A program made the position numbers and the translations under genes. A DNA stretch of 64,000 bases from Candidatus Hermodarchaeota archaeon. Its GTDB lineage: Archaea; Asgardarchaeota; Hermodarchaeia; Hermodarchaeales; Hermodarchaeaceae. Position 1 is the stretch's first letter. The number at the start of each line of letters is the position of its first letter. Location: the NCBI GenBank assembly GCA_016839805.1, contig JAEOTO010000006.1, positions 62,001 through 126,000 on the forward strand, in the 5' to 3' direction. This document shows positions 24,776 through 32,919 of the stretch, piece after piece. Under the pieces are notes generated by a model that did no database searches, was not told where the DNA came from, and worked only from the letters and a program-made list of their open reading frames with translations.

Positions 24776-25351
24776 ATGGATAAGTTGTCAGAGCTTCCTG
24801 ATCGGCTTGAAGCAGAACGCGTAGTAGTTAGGCGTTACCAGCAAGGCGATGGCAAAGCGCTGTTCGCCCTTCTTGAACGGAATAATAATCGTGAGTTTCT
24901 TCACGCGAATGTGGAGGAGGTTGCCTCGCTTGCCACGGTGAGAGACGCAGAGACTAAGGTTCAACGGCATATCACTGAATGGGTAGCGCGAGAACGTTTT
25001 GTTATGGGAATCTGGTTAAAATCAGATCTGAACTATGTGGGAGAGATATGGATTGAACCAAAGCGATGGGAGGTTCCCTCCTTTGAACTGGGATGGTTTT
25101 TAGATCAAGGTTATCAGGGAAAGGGACTCGCCACTGAAGCAGCCAAGCGGGCGTTGGGATTCCTGTTTTCTGATTTACATGCCCACAAAGTCATTGTCAT
25201 TACACGGGATACGAACCAAAGAAGCGCGAAATTAGCTGAGCGTTTAGGATTTACAAAAGAGGGACATTTTCGTGAATGCAGAGCAGAAAATGGCATTCAC
25301 TATGGTCTGGTCTATTATGGACTGCTCAAAACAGAATTTTCCCATGAATAA
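24776..25351 (+). CDS. GNAT family N-acetyltransferase, RimJ/RimL-like
   Basis: A 191-residue acetyltransferase. The GNAT motif A lies near residues 100-130 (ELGWFLDQGYQGKGLATEAAKRAL, with the Q/RxxGxG/A acetyl-CoA loop QGKGLA) and is followed by HKVIVITRDTNQRSAKLAERLGF and a C-terminal strand-helix, the usual RimJ/RimL-type order. Substrates include protein N-termini, aminoglycosides and small metabolites; none can be chosen here. It begins at ATG 24776 without a clear ribosome-binding site, so it may be leaderless. Confidence 0.85.
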   Translation: MDKLSELPDRLEAERVVVRRYQQGDGKALFALLERNNNREFLHANVEEVASLATVRDAETKVQRHITEWVARERFVMGIWLKSDLNYVGEIWIEPKRWEVPSFELGWFLDQGYQGKGLATEAAKRALGFLFSDLHAHKVIVITRDTNQRSAKLAERLGFTKEGHFRECRAENGIHYGLVYYGLLKTEFSHE

Positions 25352-25452
25352 TACTCCAGTGACAAAGAGTTGACTTCAAACACATTTACGACTTCCGTGT
25401 GAATAATTACGTATTTGTAATCACCGACTGCTAGCCCTTATCCTAAAAAGGA

Positions 25453-26118
25453 ATGGTGAGTAGAATTATTGGGGAGACTCTTTTGTCTATTGGAAATGTT
25501 GATGGGCTTATCCAAGAGTGGAGAAGAGATAAAAAGCGGAGGTCTAGGAGGGGAACGTTTGCTCAGGATCCGAAGGGCTACCAGCAGTTCGTTGCTACAG
25601 TAGCGGGTCAATATCTTCCAAAGATCAGAGCTTTCCTTACGTCGGATTACCATGATCGAAAAGCGGCTCTTAAGACGTGGAGAGAGCTTATCGCTGAGTT
25701 TGGGGAGGATATGAGGATGTTGGATGCATTTGATCCAACTGGTAACACTCAGTTCTTCGCTGCCATTGTCACTGCTCAGGGAGCCCTGCGAGATAAGGAG
25801 GCTAAGAAGGCATTTGAGCAATCGAAAAAAGAGCCTAGTGACGCCTTCGGGAATCCTGAATTCATCAGCAGTATAGCAGCTTCAATCGACACAATTCTCG
25901 ATCAGACGTTCCATGCGATGCGGGGGATGATTGGCAAGGATTTACGGCGCTCATTGATTAGAAAAGCTTCCCAGAAGCTGCATAATACCTTAGCACAAGG
26001 ATTGGTTGAAGCCATTAATGATCTAACTGCTCTTCTTCTCCCCTCGTTGGTCATTGTAGAAATGGAATTAGAGAAATTCCACATTAAGAAACTGAAGGTT
26101 CCTGAACGGGGTCAGTGA
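25453..26118 (+). CDS. Helical hypothetical protein (221 aa)
   Basis: I do not recognise this protein. It is mostly helical and basic-acidic balanced, with a conserved-looking core 'FHAMRGMIGKDLRRSLIRKASQKL' near residues 155-180 and a hydrophobic segment 'ALLLPSLVIVEMELE' near 195-210 that could be a buried helix rather than a membrane span. The start ATG has GGA immediately before it and GGTGAG just after, so an ATT 12 bases further is a possible alternative start. No operon partner. Confidence 0.58.
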   Translation: MVSRIIGETLLSIGNVDGLIQEWRRDKKRRSRRGTFAQDPKGYQQFVATVAGQYLPKIRAFLTSDYHDRKAALKTWRELIAEFGEDMRMLDAFDPTGNTQFFAAIVTAQGALRDKEAKKAFEQSKKEPSDAFGNPEFISSIAASIDTILDQTFHAMRGMIGKDLRRSLIRKASQKLHNTLAQGLVEAINDLTALLLPSLVIVEMELEKFHIKKLKVPERGQ

Positions 26119-26282
26119 ATAGATTCTAAGTATTTTTCTCCGATCCACTATTTGCCGTTTTATTAACATTAACTAGGTAGGTTTATTTTTCATCATAAAA
26201 CTGAGCGAAGTTAACACTAGGTAGCCGAAACCAATACATACAAATCATGCTTGAATTGTAACGGATTCCACTTACTACTAGG

Positions 26283-26648
26283 GTGTGCTTTAAAATACCT
26301 CGAGTAATAGATTTTGAAATTCCAGCTGATGATATTGAACGTATTACGCAGTTTTATACGACAGTGTTTGGCTGGAAGATCGAAAAGTGGCCAGGACCAG
26401 TAGATCACTGGTTTTTAATTACCGGTGATGATTCGGAGCTAGGAATTAATGGTTCCTTTGCAATGCGTGAGGATTTTCCCGAAGGTACTACTGTGAATGT
26501 GATTGGTGTGGATGATGTGGACAAGTATGCAGCGTTAGTGGAGGCGCATGGGGGTCAATTGGTTGGTGACAAGATTGTGATTCCTGGTGTAGGTTGTTAT
26601 CGCTATTTCAAAGATACCGAAGGGAATCTAATGGGAATGATGCAATAA
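26283..26648 (+). CDS. VOC (glyoxalase/bleomycin-resistance) family protein
   Basis: A 121-residue VOC-fold protein: VIDFEIPADDIERITQFYTTVFGWKI begins the first beta-alpha-beta unit and the second ends in 'GCYRYFKDTEGNLMGMMQ', where the Glu-x-Asn-Leu pattern matches the usual metal-site region. The family has lyases, dioxygenases and antibiotic-binding proteins. Family relatives normally begin MPRVIxFEIPADD; here the matching position is ATA at 26295 after AGGGTG at 26279, while a GTG at 26283 gives four extra residues. I give the GTG coordinates and note that an AUA start is possible. Confidence 0.8.
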   Translation: MCFKIPRVIDFEIPADDIERITQFYTTVFGWKIEKWPGPVDHWFLITGDDSELGINGSFAMREDFPEGTTVNVIGVDDVDKYAALVEAHGGQLVGDKIVIPGVGCYRYFKDTEGNLMGMMQ

Positions 26649-26828
26649 GATTCTTCTTCAAGATAATCAGCCAAAAAGTGACATTTTCGGATTCAGTATC
26701 TCGGAATGAATGCACCTAATCCGCTATAAGTGCAAAAACCTTTTCTGCGCCGTTTCTTAACGTTGGTTGAAGCCAAGACATTGAACTTGATTTGGTCTAC
26801 ACAATTCCAGGCTAGAAGGTGAGTTATC

Positions 26829-27848
26829 ATCCCTCGGGGGCTCGTATTAAGTCATTGGGATACTAAGGAAGGATTAGAAATTTTAGCGAAATTTCCGACC
26901 TCCCTGGACTTCGATGTTGAACATCTATCCATGATGTTTTACAGCTGTGCCCTAGAAGAGCCTGGAACCGTTTTTCAAGTATTTCCAACTAAAGATGTGA
27001 CAGAAAGGGCAGCAATCACCTGTACACGGACCATCCGAGATGGAGTCGAAGACGACTTCTGTATCACCGCGTTGCTCACTTCCGAAGAAGAGGGATCTGC
27101 TTATGAAGCAATCCTCAACTCTACTCTAAAACGAATTTTAAATGCGAAAAGTGATTCTCCCAAACGTTCACGCCGCTATCGACAAATTCTCTCAGATAGC
27201 TATCGCAAAATTGAACGGCGGGGTGGTTCACGTGACCGCTCATTGTGTCCCTACAAATATGAACGACCAGTCAAGGGTGATAAACTCACCTCCTATTGCC
27301 GTGTCGTGAAAAAACAATGCTATCTCACCATTTACGAAATGTCGGGTTATCCCCAATGTCCCCGGTATATTCGGCGTGAACGGCAAATCCAACTCGCTAA
27401 TGCCCGACGATTAGTACGTGCTGGCATCAACCGTATTCTCGAAGAATACGATCAAGAACGACAAAAGTCTAAAAAGCATAAACCAGGAGCCTGGAGCGAA
27501 CCGGTTCACGCCATCCTCGAGAGGCTATTCGCCATTCTCTCAGTTTCTCCTGAAACTGAAAACTACTCCCACCGTATTGTTGAACATGTTGGCAAAGAAG
27601 GGTTTTTCCAGGGGCATCCTCGTCCAATTATAGCCGCATCAATTGCTTATTATAGTGCCAAACAGACCGGTGATTCCTTACCCGAAAACGATATAATCGA
27701 ACTTGTGGGATGTTCCCGTACTTCCCTACGTCGAAATTACAGGGAACTCCGAAACCTCCTCGGTTCGGACGATAAAAAACTCCCGCAGCATAAACGACGT
27801 CAGCGTCGCACATCAAGACGAGAAAAAGCCGCTACTCGTGCAGAATAA
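26829..27848 (+). CDS. PRG-domain protein with cysteine cluster and TFIIB-like cyclin fold; apparent AUC start
   Basis: A 339-residue protein. Residues 1-105 are the same domain as the start of the protein at 29518: IPRGLVLSHWDTKEGLEI and MPRGLSVCRWDDKVGLRI align over about 100 residues. Residues 140-185 hold four Cys in CPYKYERPVKG, YCRVVKKQC and YPQCPRYI, a probable metal site. Residues 225-310 (AASIAYYSAKQTGDSLPENDI, then GCSRTSLRRNYREL) resemble the second cyclin repeat of TFIIB, and a very basic tail follows. The start is ATC at 26829, five bases after AAGGTGAG; the first ATG (26931) would remove a third of the shared domain. A transcription role is inference. Confidence 0.75.
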   Translation: MPRGLVLSHWDTKEGLEILAKFPTSLDFDVEHLSMMFYSCALEEPGTVFQVFPTKDVTERAAITCTRTIRDGVEDDFCITALLTSEEEGSAYEAILNSTLKRILNAKSDSPKRSRRYRQILSDSYRKIERRGGSRDRSLCPYKYERPVKGDKLTSYCRVVKKQCYLTIYEMSGYPQCPRYIRRERQIQLANARRLVRAGINRILEEYDQERQKSKKHKPGAWSEPVHAILERLFAILSVSPETENYSHRIVEHVGKEGFFQGHPRPIIAASIAYYSAKQTGDSLPENDIIELVGCSRTSLRRNYRELRNLLGSDDKKLPQHKRRQRRTSRREKAATRAE

Positions 27849-27869
27849 AACACAGGAGAATTAACTCGC

Positions 27870-28739
27870 ATGATTCACAACGTCTTCATCATGACCCGCG
27901 AAGGACGCATGGCCTTCCACCGTCAATACTGGTCCGTCGATATCACCACCGAAGATCGACAAGAATTCGTCGCCACTTACAAACACTTCGAAAAAGACCT
28001 CGGAGCCACCGTCGACCTCCCCATACATGTTAAAAACAACAAATTCATCTACACCGATGCTGGCACTCACCTCCTCCTCGTTTTCGCCGTTGACATCTCC
28101 GACGAAGACGAAAAAATCCGAGAACTCCTCAAAAAAACTCGCGAACTCCTCATCGACAAATACGGTCACGAAATCGACGCCTACATCCAAAAACCCGCTC
28201 CCCTAGGCCAAGCCTTCCAAGGCTTCGAAAAAGAACTCGACAGCGTCATCGTCACCATGCTCAAAATCTGCCTCCTTGGTCAAGGTGGCGTCGGCAAATC
28301 CACCATGCTCAAACTACTAACCGCCGACAGCATCCCCGGCGAATACTACCCCACCATCGCCGTCGACATCGAAACCCTCCAAGGCGTGCGCTTTGGCCCC
28401 TACGAACTCGCCGTCTGGGACTTCGCAGGACAAGACCGCTTCCGCTCCCTCTGGAACTACTACCTCCGGAACGCAGACGCCGTCTTACTCGTCACCGATT
28501 CCACCTTGAAAAATGTCTTAGAAACCCGTGATATTTTAGAAATCGTCCGCAAGAATGCACCCGCCTGCATTGCCTGGGCCATTGCCAACAAACAAGACCT
28601 CCCCGGCGCCCTCGCCCCCAAACTCGTCCAACGCATCCTCGGCGTCCAAGCCTACGGCCTCGTCGCCATCGACCCTCGCTATCGCGAAACCCTCTACAAA
28701 ATCATCCTCGGCGCCGTCGCTGAAGCCACCACCGATTAA
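27870..28739 (+). CDS. Longin-like domain fused to Arf/Ras-like small GTPase (paralogue 2)
   Basis: A 289-residue protein in two parts. Residues 1-100 have the longin pattern seen in adaptor small chains and TRAPP: IHNVFIMTREGRMAFHRQYW, then NNKFIYTDAGTHLLLVFAVD and a helix. Residues 130-289 are the GTPase, with GQGGVGKST, WDFAGQDRFRSLWNYYLRNA and ANKQDLPGAL, closest to Arf/SR-beta. The start ATG follows AGGAGA by 11 bases. Almost all codons end in C. It sits 22 bases after the PRG/TFB-like gene and before a second PRG-domain gene, so the GTPase and both PRG proteins probably work together. Longin-GTPase fusions fit a membrane-linked switch. Confidence 0.88.
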   Translation: MIHNVFIMTREGRMAFHRQYWSVDITTEDRQEFVATYKHFEKDLGATVDLPIHVKNNKFIYTDAGTHLLLVFAVDISDEDEKIRELLKKTRELLIDKYGHEIDAYIQKPAPLGQAFQGFEKELDSVIVTMLKICLLGQGGVGKSTMLKLLTADSIPGEYYPTIAVDIETLQGVRFGPYELAVWDFAGQDRFRSLWNYYLRNADAVLLVTDSTLKNVLETRDILEIVRKNAPACIAWAIANKQDLPGALAPKLVQRILGVQAYGLVAIDPRYRETLYKIILGAVAEATTD

Positions 28740-28747
28740 ACAGTGAA

Positions 28748-29281
28748 TTATCCCTTTTTTAGCTGGTTTCGTTTTAATTGGATACCTACCATAGGAATTA
28801 TGGTGATAGTTCCCATTAAAAGAAATACGGCTGCAGATAAAACATATGGAGTTAGTAACATCAGGAGGGCTCCGGTCACAAAGACCATTATAATGATCAG
28901 CATGGCTGCGATCCAAAACCCCGGGAGTTCATGCTTGGACACATACTGCATTCGCCATAACGCCCAAACCAGATGAACCACGGCAAACATGACAAACCAC
29001 CCTAGAATATAATCCAACCACGGAATCACATCCATCGGTAACCATCCATACGCAACCCATGAATACGGGCTCAACAAAATAAAAGCTCCAGATACAAGAG
29101 CCCCTCCAATCCATGTAGCTAGAGCCAACGGCACAAACAACCATTTACTCCACCTTTCCACCTCCCTCCCGCCCAACGTCGGTCGAAGTAACCAATTAAC
29201 CCACAAAGTAAACCCCCAACTCCCAAGTAAAATACAAACAAATGGAAGAAAGAACGTTAAACCCGGAATCACATTCAACAT
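28748..29281 (-). CDS. Membrane protein with four or five spans
   Basis: A 177-residue hydrophobic protein: helices near residues 5-28, 48-68, 82-105, 120-145 and 148-168. Trp and Tyr cluster at the membrane borders. The C-terminal tail is basic (LKRNQLKKG), so it faces the cytoplasm. It lies on the opposite strand between the longin-GTPase and the second PRG-domain gene, ending eight bases after the GTPase. No motif points to function, but its place inside the GTPase locus suggests a membrane partner. Confidence 0.65.
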   Translation of the reverse strand: MLNVIPGLTFFLPFVCILLGSWGFTLWVNWLLRPTLGGREVERWSKWLFVPLALATWIGGALVSGAFILLSPYSWVAYGWLPMDVIPWLDYILGWFVMFAVVHLVWALWRMQYVSKHELPGFWIAAMLIIIMVFVTGALLMLLTPYVLSAAVFLLMGTITIIPMVGIQLKRNQLKKG

Positions 29282-29517
29282 CTCCTGAAACCAATTTCTA
29301 TTCCTTCATTCAAATATCCGTTGGTGTCGACAATTCAACCTAGTAAAACAGTTCTTATCCCGTTTAGATAAAGAAAGCAGCAACGAATATACACGAAACG
29401 GCAACGACGACAAACAAGTTAAATACGGGAAATCCGATAGTCAAAACGAAGTGCCAATAGGTCACTTTAAGTAATAAAGCTACAGGAAACTTTTAACCAA
29501 ACGGGAGGCTAAAAGAA

Positions 29518-31095
29518 TTGCCACGTGGTTTATCAGTCTGCAGGTGGGACGATAAAGTTGGCCTGCGTATTGTGGGTGTGTACCCGCGGAACCTAGAGGT
29601 TTCTGAGGATGATATGTTACGTGTTTTTACGGCGCACGCTATGGGTAAGCCGGAAGCTGGTTTTCTCACTATGACTCTTGAAGGAACGAACCTGGCGGTA
29701 GCGTCTTTTTACACTGGCATTCTCCGTGGGCGTGATCAGTTTTGTATTATGATGTTTATGGATTTGGATGAAGAACCGCGGAGTTTTGAAGAGGGGTTGA
29801 CGCTTGCGTCGAGTGAGATTGTGGAGAATATTGGTGAGCCGGAGTTTGTTGAGTATCTGGGTGAAGTGTTTGAGAAGCTGAAGCGGATGGTGGAGCTGTC
29901 CGTGGAGCAGCGGCTTGCTAAGGTGTTTGTGGATCAGGAAACGCGGTTGTTGATGCATAAGTTGGCTCGTGGTGGTATTTCCGCAGAAGAGCTCCGGGAA
30001 TGGCTTGAGTTACAGACAGGGAAGCATTACCCCGATTTAGGGCTAGTAACTCTGCCTTTGTTACGAAGTGGACTAGTGGAAGAGGATTGGATTAACGCGG
30101 TGTCAGACAACTGTGTCTTTCTAGTAAACGATTTGTTGGGTGCACGGTTTCCGCCAGAGCAGGTGATTAAACTTGCTAAAGGTGGCGGGTTAAACAAGGA
30201 GCAATACAACGAATTAGAAACGCGTGTGAAGAGTTTCTTTGAGGGTTATCAGTGGACTGAAGAAGATACGATTATTATTGGTCAGTTGCTGCTAGATCCG
30301 GATATTTATGACGTGACGAAGACGTTACGGCGGAAAATTGCGCATAAATCCGAGTTGGCGGGAGTGGTCGAAAAGGAAGCATCATTGGATAATGTGCTTC
30401 GACGTCTAGAGCAGGTACAAGTGATTACGAAATTTGGTGAAAATGCTGTTGACGTAGCTGCTAACGACGATCCGTTGATTGTGTTAATGGCGGATGTACA
30501 CTTTGAGTCTTTCTTCCCGGAATTTCTAGTATTGCGTATTCAGGAACGGTTAGAGGCTAAGGATATTCATCCGGATATTGCGAAGCGGCATCTAGAGTTG
30601 CTTAGTGAAATGTATATGCGTATGCGAGAGAAGATGAAAGAACGCAAGAAGCGAAAGAAGGAAGAGGAAGAAGAGGAACTTCCTGAAATCGAAGCTGAAA
30701 TGGTTCACCCGCCCGAAGTCGCTGAGGAGGAACCTCTAGAAACCGCTGAAATGCCTCCACTTGACGAAAAAGAAGCGAAACGCATTCGAAAAGAGGAGGA
30801 GAAAGCACGTAAGGAAGAGGAAAAACGTCTAAAAGTCGAGGAGAAGAAGCGGAAGAAGGAAGAGGCGCAAAAGAAGAAGGAAGAGGAGAAGCAGAAGAAA
30901 GAGGAAGAGAAGCGTCGCAAGGAAGAGGAGAAGCAGAAGAAGGAAGAGGCGCAAAAGAAGAAGGAAGAGGAGAAGCAGAAGAAAGAGGAAGAGAAGCGTC
31001 GCAAGGAAGAGGAGAAGCAGAAGAAAAAGGAAAAAGAGAAGAAGCAAAAAGAGGAAAAAAAGAAAGAAAAGGAACCTGAAGCTGAGGCTACCTAA
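29518..31095 (+). CDS. PRG-domain protein with helical middle and long Lys/Glu coiled-coil tail
   Basis: A 525-residue protein. Residues 1-105 are the PRG domain (MPRGLSVCRWDDKVGLRI to MMFMDLDEEPRSFEEGL), shared with the protein at 26829. Residues 110-360 are helical, with winged-helix-like units; residues 365-525 are nearly all Lys, Glu and Arg, a long coiled coil or single alpha-helix. The tail contains a perfect 84-base tandem duplication. Start TTG at 29518, nine bases after GGGAGG, with TATA-like CTTTAAG 50 bases upstream. It follows the longin-GTPase paralogue 2 and probably belongs to its system; function unknown. Confidence 0.75.
   Translation: MPRGLSVCRWDDKVGLRIVGVYPRNLEVSEDDMLRVFTAHAMGKPEAGFLTMTLEGTNLAVASFYTGILRGRDQFCIMMFMDLDEEPRSFEEGLTLASSEIVENIGEPEFVEYLGEVFEKLKRMVELSVEQRLAKVFVDQETRLLMHKLARGGISAEELREWLELQTGKHYPDLGLVTLPLLRSGLVEEDWINAVSDNCVFLVNDLLGARFPPEQVIKLAKGGGLNKEQYNELETRVKSFFEGYQWTEEDTIIIGQLLLDPDIYDVTKTLRRKIAHKSELAGVVEKEASLDNVLRRLEQVQVITKFGENAVDVAANDDPLIVLMADVHFESFFPEFLVLRIQERLEAKDIHPDIAKRHLELLSEMYMRMREKMKERKKRKKEEEEEELPEIEAEMVHPPEVAEEEPLETAEMPPLDEKEAKRIRKEEEKARKEEEKRLKVEEKKRKKEEAQKKKEEEKQKKEEEKRRKEEEKQKKEEAQKKKEEEKQKKEEEKRRKEEEKQKKKEKEKKQKEEKKKEKEPEAEAT
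30852..31025 (+). repeat. 84-bp perfect tandem duplication inside the Lys/Glu-rich tail
   Basis: 30853-30936 and 30937-31020 are identical (84 bases, 28 codons), the copy continuing a few bases beyond. The unit encodes the pattern KKEEAQKKKEEEK..., so the frame is kept and the coiled coil simply grows by 28 residues. A perfect copy suggests a recent event or ongoing slippage. Confidence 0.9.
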
Positions 31096-31102
31096 CGCTT
31101 TC

Positions 31103-31759
31103 TCAATCCTTCAAACTCCGTTGTTGTTTTGTTGAGAGAATATCACGGGCCGTTTCCCAAGTTTGCCGGACAACCTCAGGAAATGTATCATGTGTGCTAA
31201 TCCATTTCGTGAGAAATTGTCGTGTTTTTGGATCGTTTGGGTAGCCACTGCCAAAATCACCAAATTGCTTATGTAATTCTTTGATACGTTGATCTCTTCG
31301 TACTTTTGCGATAATCGAAGCTGCAGCAACAACAGGATAACGACTATCTGCCTTATGTTCACTGATTACCTTCTTTTTGGTGAATAATTGTGATTGAATC
31401 ATCCGTCCATAGCGGTCAGCATTAACGTCCGAAGCATCAATGTACGCTGTGTGCCACTGGAGTTGATTCAGTACCTGCGCCATCCATTGGGCTTCAAGGG
31501 TGTTGAGTGTCCGTTTTTGCCGGCGTTGATCATCAATTTCTTGAGCACTAATTTCTAATACTTCCACTTGATTCGCAAGGCGTCGTATTTGCTGGTTAAG
31601 GGTTTCTCGTCGTCGGGGGGTCAACTGTTTTGAATCTCGAATTCCCCATTCAATCAGTGCTTCTTCTTGAGATTCTATAATAACAATTCCTGCGATTACT
31701 AATGGTCCAATGACTGGACCCCGACCTGCTTCATCAACACCTGCAATTCGCTGCGACAT
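31103..31759 (-). CDS. rnhB: Ribonuclease HII
   Basis: Removes RNA primers and single ribonucleotides from DNA. The 218-residue protein starts RIAGVDEAGRGPVIGPLVIA, where Asp and Glu of DEAGRG are the first two metal ligands; YIDASDVNADRYG supplies the next Asp, and SEHKADSRYPVVAAASIIAKV the last Asp with the GRG/AD pair that reads the 5' ribonucleotide. Start ATG at 31759, seven bases after GGTG; a GTG at 31771 would add four residues. It is convergent with the PRG-domain gene. Confidence 0.95.
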   Translation of the reverse strand: MSQRIAGVDEAGRGPVIGPLVIAGIVIIESQEEALIEWGIRDSKQLTPRRRETLNQQIRRLANQVEVLEISAQEIDDQRRQKRTLNTLEAQWMAQVLNQLQWHTAYIDASDVNADRYGRMIQSQLFTKKKVISEHKADSRYPVVAAASIIAKVRRDQRIKELHKQFGDFGSGYPNDPKTRQFLTKWISTHDTFPEVVRQTWETARDILSTKQQRSLKD

Positions 31760-31854
31760 ACTCAACACCAATTACGCAATATCGATTGCTCCGAAACCAT
31801 TAACAGGTACGCATTCTTTTAAATTCGTACTTAGATGCTTTGCTTGTGACTTTC

Positions 31855-32139
31855 ATGGAAGAATGTAAATACGCTGAAATATGGCTCAGTATGTATGAGG
31901 GACAATTTCGTGTCTCCAGCCGACTGCCCTCCCATGTTGAAGTTCCATCTGATTTTCAATGTTTAACACCTGAGGGAGAAAGCATACCCGTTTGTGTTTC
32001 ACAATTATACTCCTCAATTCACGACGCTAAGGGACGCGCAGCAACTTTACAAGATACTCTTCAACAACAAGGCTGTAAGGTCATCTTCTATTTTGAGCTA
32101 CGTCCACCGATTATCGGAAATCCTCATGGTCCTAGCTAG
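31855..32139 (+). CDS. Small hypothetical protein (94 aa)
   Basis: A short protein that I do not recognise: two strand-like parts (EIWLSMYEGQFRVSSRL and ESIPVCVSQLYSSIHDAKG), then a helix and a last hydrophobic strand (CKVIFYFELRPPII). It may fold as a single beta-alpha domain. The frame opens five codons earlier (31840) but ATG 31855 fits better. It overlaps by eight bases the end of the DedA gene on the other strand. Weakest of the small calls in this part. Confidence 0.4.
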   Translation: MEECKYAEIWLSMYEGQFRVSSRLPSHVEVPSDFQCLTPEGESIPVCVSQLYSSIHDAKGRAATLQDTLQQQGCKVIFYFELRPPIIGNPHGPS

Positions 32140-32872
32140 ATTCCCCGGATTCTTTCACAGTAGTATTGATTTCATTAACTTTTGCCTGCTTTGCTCGACG
32201 ACGGATAATAATTCGATAGACCAAGAAAACGACAAAGAAGATAATGAGTATGACTAAGATCATAGTTTCAAAGAGGTCTATTAACTCAGCTAAATTAAAG
32301 AATGCAATACCAACTACCCACCCTAACACCCCTAAAATCAAACATCGTGGTAATGCGCCAAGAAAAGTTATGAAAGTAAACCGTTTGATGTCCACTCGAA
32401 TAGCTCCATAAAGAAGGGAGACGACTGAAAGCGGGATAATCGGTATGGCTCGTGCCGTAAAAAGATAGATTTCGTCGCGAGAAGATTGTTGCATGCGTTG
32501 ACGCATATACTCAATTTCATCTATGGAAGTTCCCAAGTATTTCCCATATCGTTCAATTATAGGATATCCTCCAAAGTAAGCGATTCCATACCCAAAGAAA
32601 GAACCAATAGTAACGGCAAATGCGCCAACTAACATCACATTAACAATAATGCTAAGAATTGCAGCATAGGGGTCTAATCCGATGGTCAAGATAAACCCCG
32701 CTGCCATCATGATAATCGGAGAGGGGATTGGTGCAATGAAGGTCTCTATCATAACACCAAGGAACACTCCAAGTGGTCCTAGGGCATGGACCCATGAAAT
32801 TATTAACCAAATGAGGCCTTCAATCCATGCATCAATAATATGTAGCCAATCAAGGATAATGTTCATTATCAA
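32132..32872 (-). CDS. DedA/VTT family membrane protein
   Basis: A 246-residue integral membrane protein with the DedA/VTT architecture: helices near residues 25-45, 55-85, 95-115, 165-190 and 205-230, and the family motif region 'RYGKYLGTSIDEIEYMRQRM' with 'FTARAIPIIPLSVVSLLYGA' after it, where the FTARxIPxxP pattern is diagnostic. Family members are lipid scramblases or transporters (VTT domain, TMEM41/VMP1 in eukaryotes). Its C-terminal tail is basic then acidic. It is convergent with the SSB gene. Confidence 0.85.
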   Translation of the reverse strand: MIMNIILDWLHIIDAWIEGLIWLIISWVHALGPLGVFLGVMIETFIAPIPSPIIMMAAGFILTIGLDPYAAILSIIVNVMLVGAFAVTIGSFFGYGIAYFGGYPIIERYGKYLGTSIDEIEYMRQRMQQSSRDEIYLFTARAIPIIPLSVVSLLYGAIRVDIKRFTFITFLGALPRCLILGVLGWVVGIAFFNLAELIDLFETMILVILIIFFVVFLVYRIIIRRRAKQAKVNEINTTVKESGESS

Positions 32873-32919
32873 TTACAAAACGCCCCGAAATGACCCATTA
32901 TCGAAAGATTCTCTACATA

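Noticed and set aside
29282-29517. Possible small gene in the 236-base gap
   Set aside because: I saw only a promoter-like CTTTAAG and GGGAGG for the gene at 29518; no convincing frame.
30705-31047. Phe/Ser- and Leu-rich frames on the minus strand
   Set aside because: They are the antisense of the Lys/Glu-rich coiled-coil tail.
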